DNA of 64,000 bases from contig JAWKKG010000004.1 in the NCBI GenBank assembly GCA_041393395.1, positions 310,001 through 374,000 of the forward strand. The letters are read 5' to 3'. The notes beneath the pieces are model-generated. The model did no database searches. It was not told the origin of the DNA and saw only the letters and a list, made by a program, of their open reading frames with translations. Both the position numbers and the translations under genes were made by a program. This document shows positions 62,303 through 64,000 of the stretch, in pieces. This stretch comes from JAGQIB01 sp041393395. Lineage in GTDB: Bacteria > ARS69. The number at the start of each line of letters is the position of its first letter. Within the stretch, counting starts at the first letter, position 1.

Positions 62303-62374
62303 TCCGCGCTCGCCTTGACCGCGGCGAGCTCCTCGCCCAGGATGGCGCGCTCGCCCGCGGCCCGGAGGAACCGG

Positions 62375-62623
62375 ATGAAATCCCTGCTCGGCTCCGTCGT
62401 GTTCCTGATGTCGCTGTTCCTCGTACGCCAGGTGATGGTGGGCGCGGGGGTGCTGACGTCGGGGACGACCCTGCTGTTCCTGGTGGGGCTCGTGGGGTTG
62501 CCGCTCGGCGCGATCGTCCTCGTGGAAGGCGCGTTCGAGCACGAGTTCCGCGCGATGCGCGAACGGATCGAGCGCCTCGAGTCCGAGCTGGCTTCGCGCG
62601 ATCGCTCCGACTCCTCGCGCTGA
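62375..62623 (+). CDS. Small two-helix membrane protein, unknown function
   Basis: An 82-residue protein with two membrane segments (LGSVVFLMSLFLVRQVMVGAG and LLFLVGLVGLPLGAIVLVEGA), then a charged coiled-coil-like tail (MRERIERLESELASRD). GGAGGAACCGG precedes the ATG at 62375. The stop TGA overlaps the proposed CTG start of the next gene (CTGA). Family not recognised. Confidence 0.55.
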   Translation: MKSLLGSVVFLMSLFLVRQVMVGAGVLTSGTTLLFLVGLVGLPLGAIVLVEGAFEHEFRAMRERIERLESELASRDRSDSSR

Positions 62624-63534
62624 CGCTGCTGCTGTGCTCCGTCGCGGCGAGCGCCGCGGCGTCCTCGGAGCGCTGTCAGCTCTGTGGCCGGGCGATCCAC
62701 GGGGACTACGTCCGCTTCGAGACTCTGGACTGGGACGTATGCACGGCATGCGCGTCCGCGCCGAAGTGCGAGGCGTGCGCGCTGCCTCTCGCCGGAACGA
62801 ACGAGGGCGACGACGGCTGGTGCCGTCGCTGTCTCGACGCCGCCCCGCGCTGCGCCTCGTGCGGCCGCCCGATCCGGGAGCGCTACTGGCGCGTCTCCGG
62901 TTCCGAGGCGATGTACTGCTCGCGCTGCAAGGAAGACGGCAACGAGTGCTCGGTGTGCGGTGCGCCGGACCGTGTCGGCCGCTGGGTGGACGGTCGCTGG
63001 TTCTGCGGATCGTGCTCGCCCCGCATGGTCGAGGACGACTCCGCGCAGTGGGAGGGTGTCTACGACCTGCTGGTGCAGCGGGCCGAGCAGGAGCTCGGTC
63101 TCGTCCTGCGCGTGAAGCCGCCGCTCGTGATCGACGATGCGTCGACGCTGGCCGAGCGTCGCGCGGAGCAGGGGGCGCCCCCCGGTCTGTGTGGTCTCTA
63201 CCTCCGCGACGCCCACGGCAACGCGTCGATCCACGTCCTGTCGCGCCTGCCCGCGTCGCGCGGTGCGGCCGTGCTCGCGCACGAGCTTGCGCACGCCTGG
63301 CAGGCGGAGAACTGCCCCGACGACCAGGGGGTCCGGATCCGCGAGGGATTCGCGGAGTGGGTGTCCTGGAGTCTGCTCGATCGTTGGGAGGACGGCGATC
63401 GCGAACGCGCCGTCATCGAGGCCCGCACCGACGAGTACGGCGCGGGATTCCGGCACTTCCGTCGTCTCGCGGAGCGCTCCGGGGTCGACTACGCGATCTG
63501 GTACTCGAAGGCGGCGCGCGCCTCGATCGAGTGA
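62620..63534 (+). CDS. Exported DA1-like zinc peptidase with LIM-type Cys clusters
   Basis: About 304 residues. Several CxxC pairs (CQLCG, CTAC, CEAC, CRRC, CASCG, CSRC, CSVCG, CGSC) make LIM/treble-clef-like zinc modules in the first half. The second half is the DA1 peptidase domain: AVLAHELAHAWQ (zinc motif HExxH, about residue 222) and IREGFAEWVSWSLL. A hydrophobic leader (ALTLLLCSVAASAAASS) suggests export. No ATG, GTG or TTG precedes that leader in frame; the first usable codon is CTG at 62620, overlapping the previous stop. The true start is therefore uncertain. Plant DA1 proteins are LIM-peptidases; bacterial ones are uncharacterised. Confidence 0.75.
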   Translation: MTLLLCSVAASAAASSERCQLCGRAIHGDYVRFETLDWDVCTACASAPKCEACALPLAGTNEGDDGWCRRCLDAAPRCASCGRPIRERYWRVSGSEAMYCSRCKEDGNECSVCGAPDRVGRWVDGRWFCGSCSPRMVEDDSAQWEGVYDLLVQRAEQELGLVLRVKPPLVIDDASTLAERRAEQGAPPGLCGLYLRDAHGNASIHVLSRLPASRGAAVLAHELAHAWQAENCPDDQGVRIREGFAEWVSWSLLDRWEDGDRERAVIEARTDEYGAGFRHFRRLAERSGVDYAIWYSKAARASIE

Positions 63535-63562
63535 TCGCGACGCGCGCCGACGTTCCGCGGCG

Positions 63563-64000
63563 TCAGTCCTGAGCGACCTCGGCCGGAATCTTCGCGAGCG
63601 CCTGCTCCAGATCCTGCCAGAGATCCTCCACGTCCTCGATGCCCACCGAGATTCGCACGAGACCGGGAGTGATCCCCAGCTTCTTGCGATCCTCCTCGGG
63701 CACGGACGCGTGCGTCATCTCCGCCGGCTGCGAGATCAGGCTCTCCACGCCGCCGAGACTCTCCGCGAGCGCGAAGATCTTCACGTTCTCGAGCGTGATC
63801 CGGGCCGCCTCCCGCGAGCCGAGATCGAACGTGATCATCGCCCCGAATCCGCGCTGCTGGCGCTTCGCGAGCTCGTGCTGCGGATGGGAGGGGAGCCCGG
63901 GATAGACCACTCGCCGGGTGGCCGGGTGGGCGTCGAGCTTCTGCGCGATCACCTTCGCGTTCTGCTCGTGCCGCTCCATGCGGACGGCGAGGGTCTTCGT
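63563..64000 (-). CDS. Cys/Met metabolism PLP-dependent enzyme, C-terminal part (runs off the window)
   Basis: The C-terminal ~145 residues of a trans-sulfuration family enzyme (cystathionine gamma-synthase, gamma-lyase or O-acetylhomoserine sulfhydrylase). Clear family motifs are RMERHEQNAKVIA, VYPGLPSHPQHELAKRQ, GFGAMITFDL, LAESLGGVESLISQPAEMTHAS and GLVRISVGIEDVEDLWQDLEQAL. The PLP lysine lies outside the window. The frame is open to base 64000. Which member of the family it is cannot be decided from this end. Confidence 0.88.
   Translation of the reverse strand, partial: TKTLAVRMERHEQNAKVIAQKLDAHPATRRVVYPGLPSHPQHELAKRQQRGFGAMITFDLGSREAARITLENVKIFALAESLGGVESLISQPAEMTHASVPEEDRKKLGITPGLVRISVGIEDVEDLWQDLEQALAKIPAEVAQD

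Noticed and set aside
1..64000. CRISPR arrays, tRNA/rRNA genes, insertion sequences or phage genes
   Set aside because: No regularly spaced repeats, no tRNA cloverleaf or rRNA-like sequence, and no transposase, integrase or structural phage gene other than the T6SS tail-like proteins was recognised.

Overview
The window is about 70% G+C bacterial chromosome and is gene-dense. Secreted proteins here end in FlgD/Por-like C-terminal modules (a PNPF motif followed by a YDVSGRR-type strand) and carry FG-GAP/ASPIC repeats and BNR repeats. That combination is typical of FCB-group lineages known mainly from metagenomes, such as Eisenbacteria- or Krumholzibacteria-like phyla. The exact phylum is inferred. 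No tRNA, rRNA, CRISPR array or insertion sequence was seen.

Region 1 (1-4600) is housekeeping: the start of a lipoprotein gene, two EIIA (PtsN-like) proteins, a YtcJ-like amidohydrolase and a histidine ammonia-lyase.

Region 2 (4700-38920) is a complete type VI secretion system (T6SS). The plus strand carries tssA-tssB-tssC-hcp-tagJ-tssE-tssF-tssG-tssH-vgrG, then a lipase-like effector. A minus-strand cargo block holds a PAAR-like DUF4150 protein with an edema-factor-like nucleotidyl cyclase candidate domain, a possible immunity protein, a ketosynthase-fold protein, DUF2169, a TIGR02270-type HEAT protein and DUF6484. The minus-strand operon tssJ-tssK-tssL-tssM builds the membrane complex. Facing it is a plus-strand phospho-signalling operon: an FHA protein, an FHA-FHA-TM-lytic transglycosylase fusion, a secreted/TM/FHA protein, a PP2C phosphatase and a Ser/Thr kinase with PEGA-like repeats. 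Two strong back-to-back sigma70-type promoters (31712-31790) drive these two operons.

Region 3 (38943-50119) encodes exported proteins: three paralogues of a ~200-residue secreted/TM protein, two ~1000-residue FG-GAP/ASPIC proteins and a BNR/WD-like repeat protein. Good intrinsic terminators separate the last units.

Region 4 (50196-64000) holds a frameshifted thiolase, a frameshifted SAM hydroxide adenosyltransferase, an M23 peptidase lipoprotein, small membrane or exported proteins, a TPR-GAF-sigma54 activator, an RpoD-family sigma factor behind a near-perfect sigma54 promoter, RecD2, a DA1-like zinc peptidase and the end of a Cys/Met-metabolism PLP enzyme. The activator, sigma54 promoter and sigma factor look like a regulatory cascade. 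The 5' part of the activator gene and a small exported protein before it sit in a block of about 60% G+C.

Several spots (37660-38060, 40260-40395, 50200-51380, 51520-51720) show clustered frame changes, mostly apparent loss of single bases in G/C runs. Consensus errors in the assembly are the simplest explanation, so those genes may be intact in the organism.
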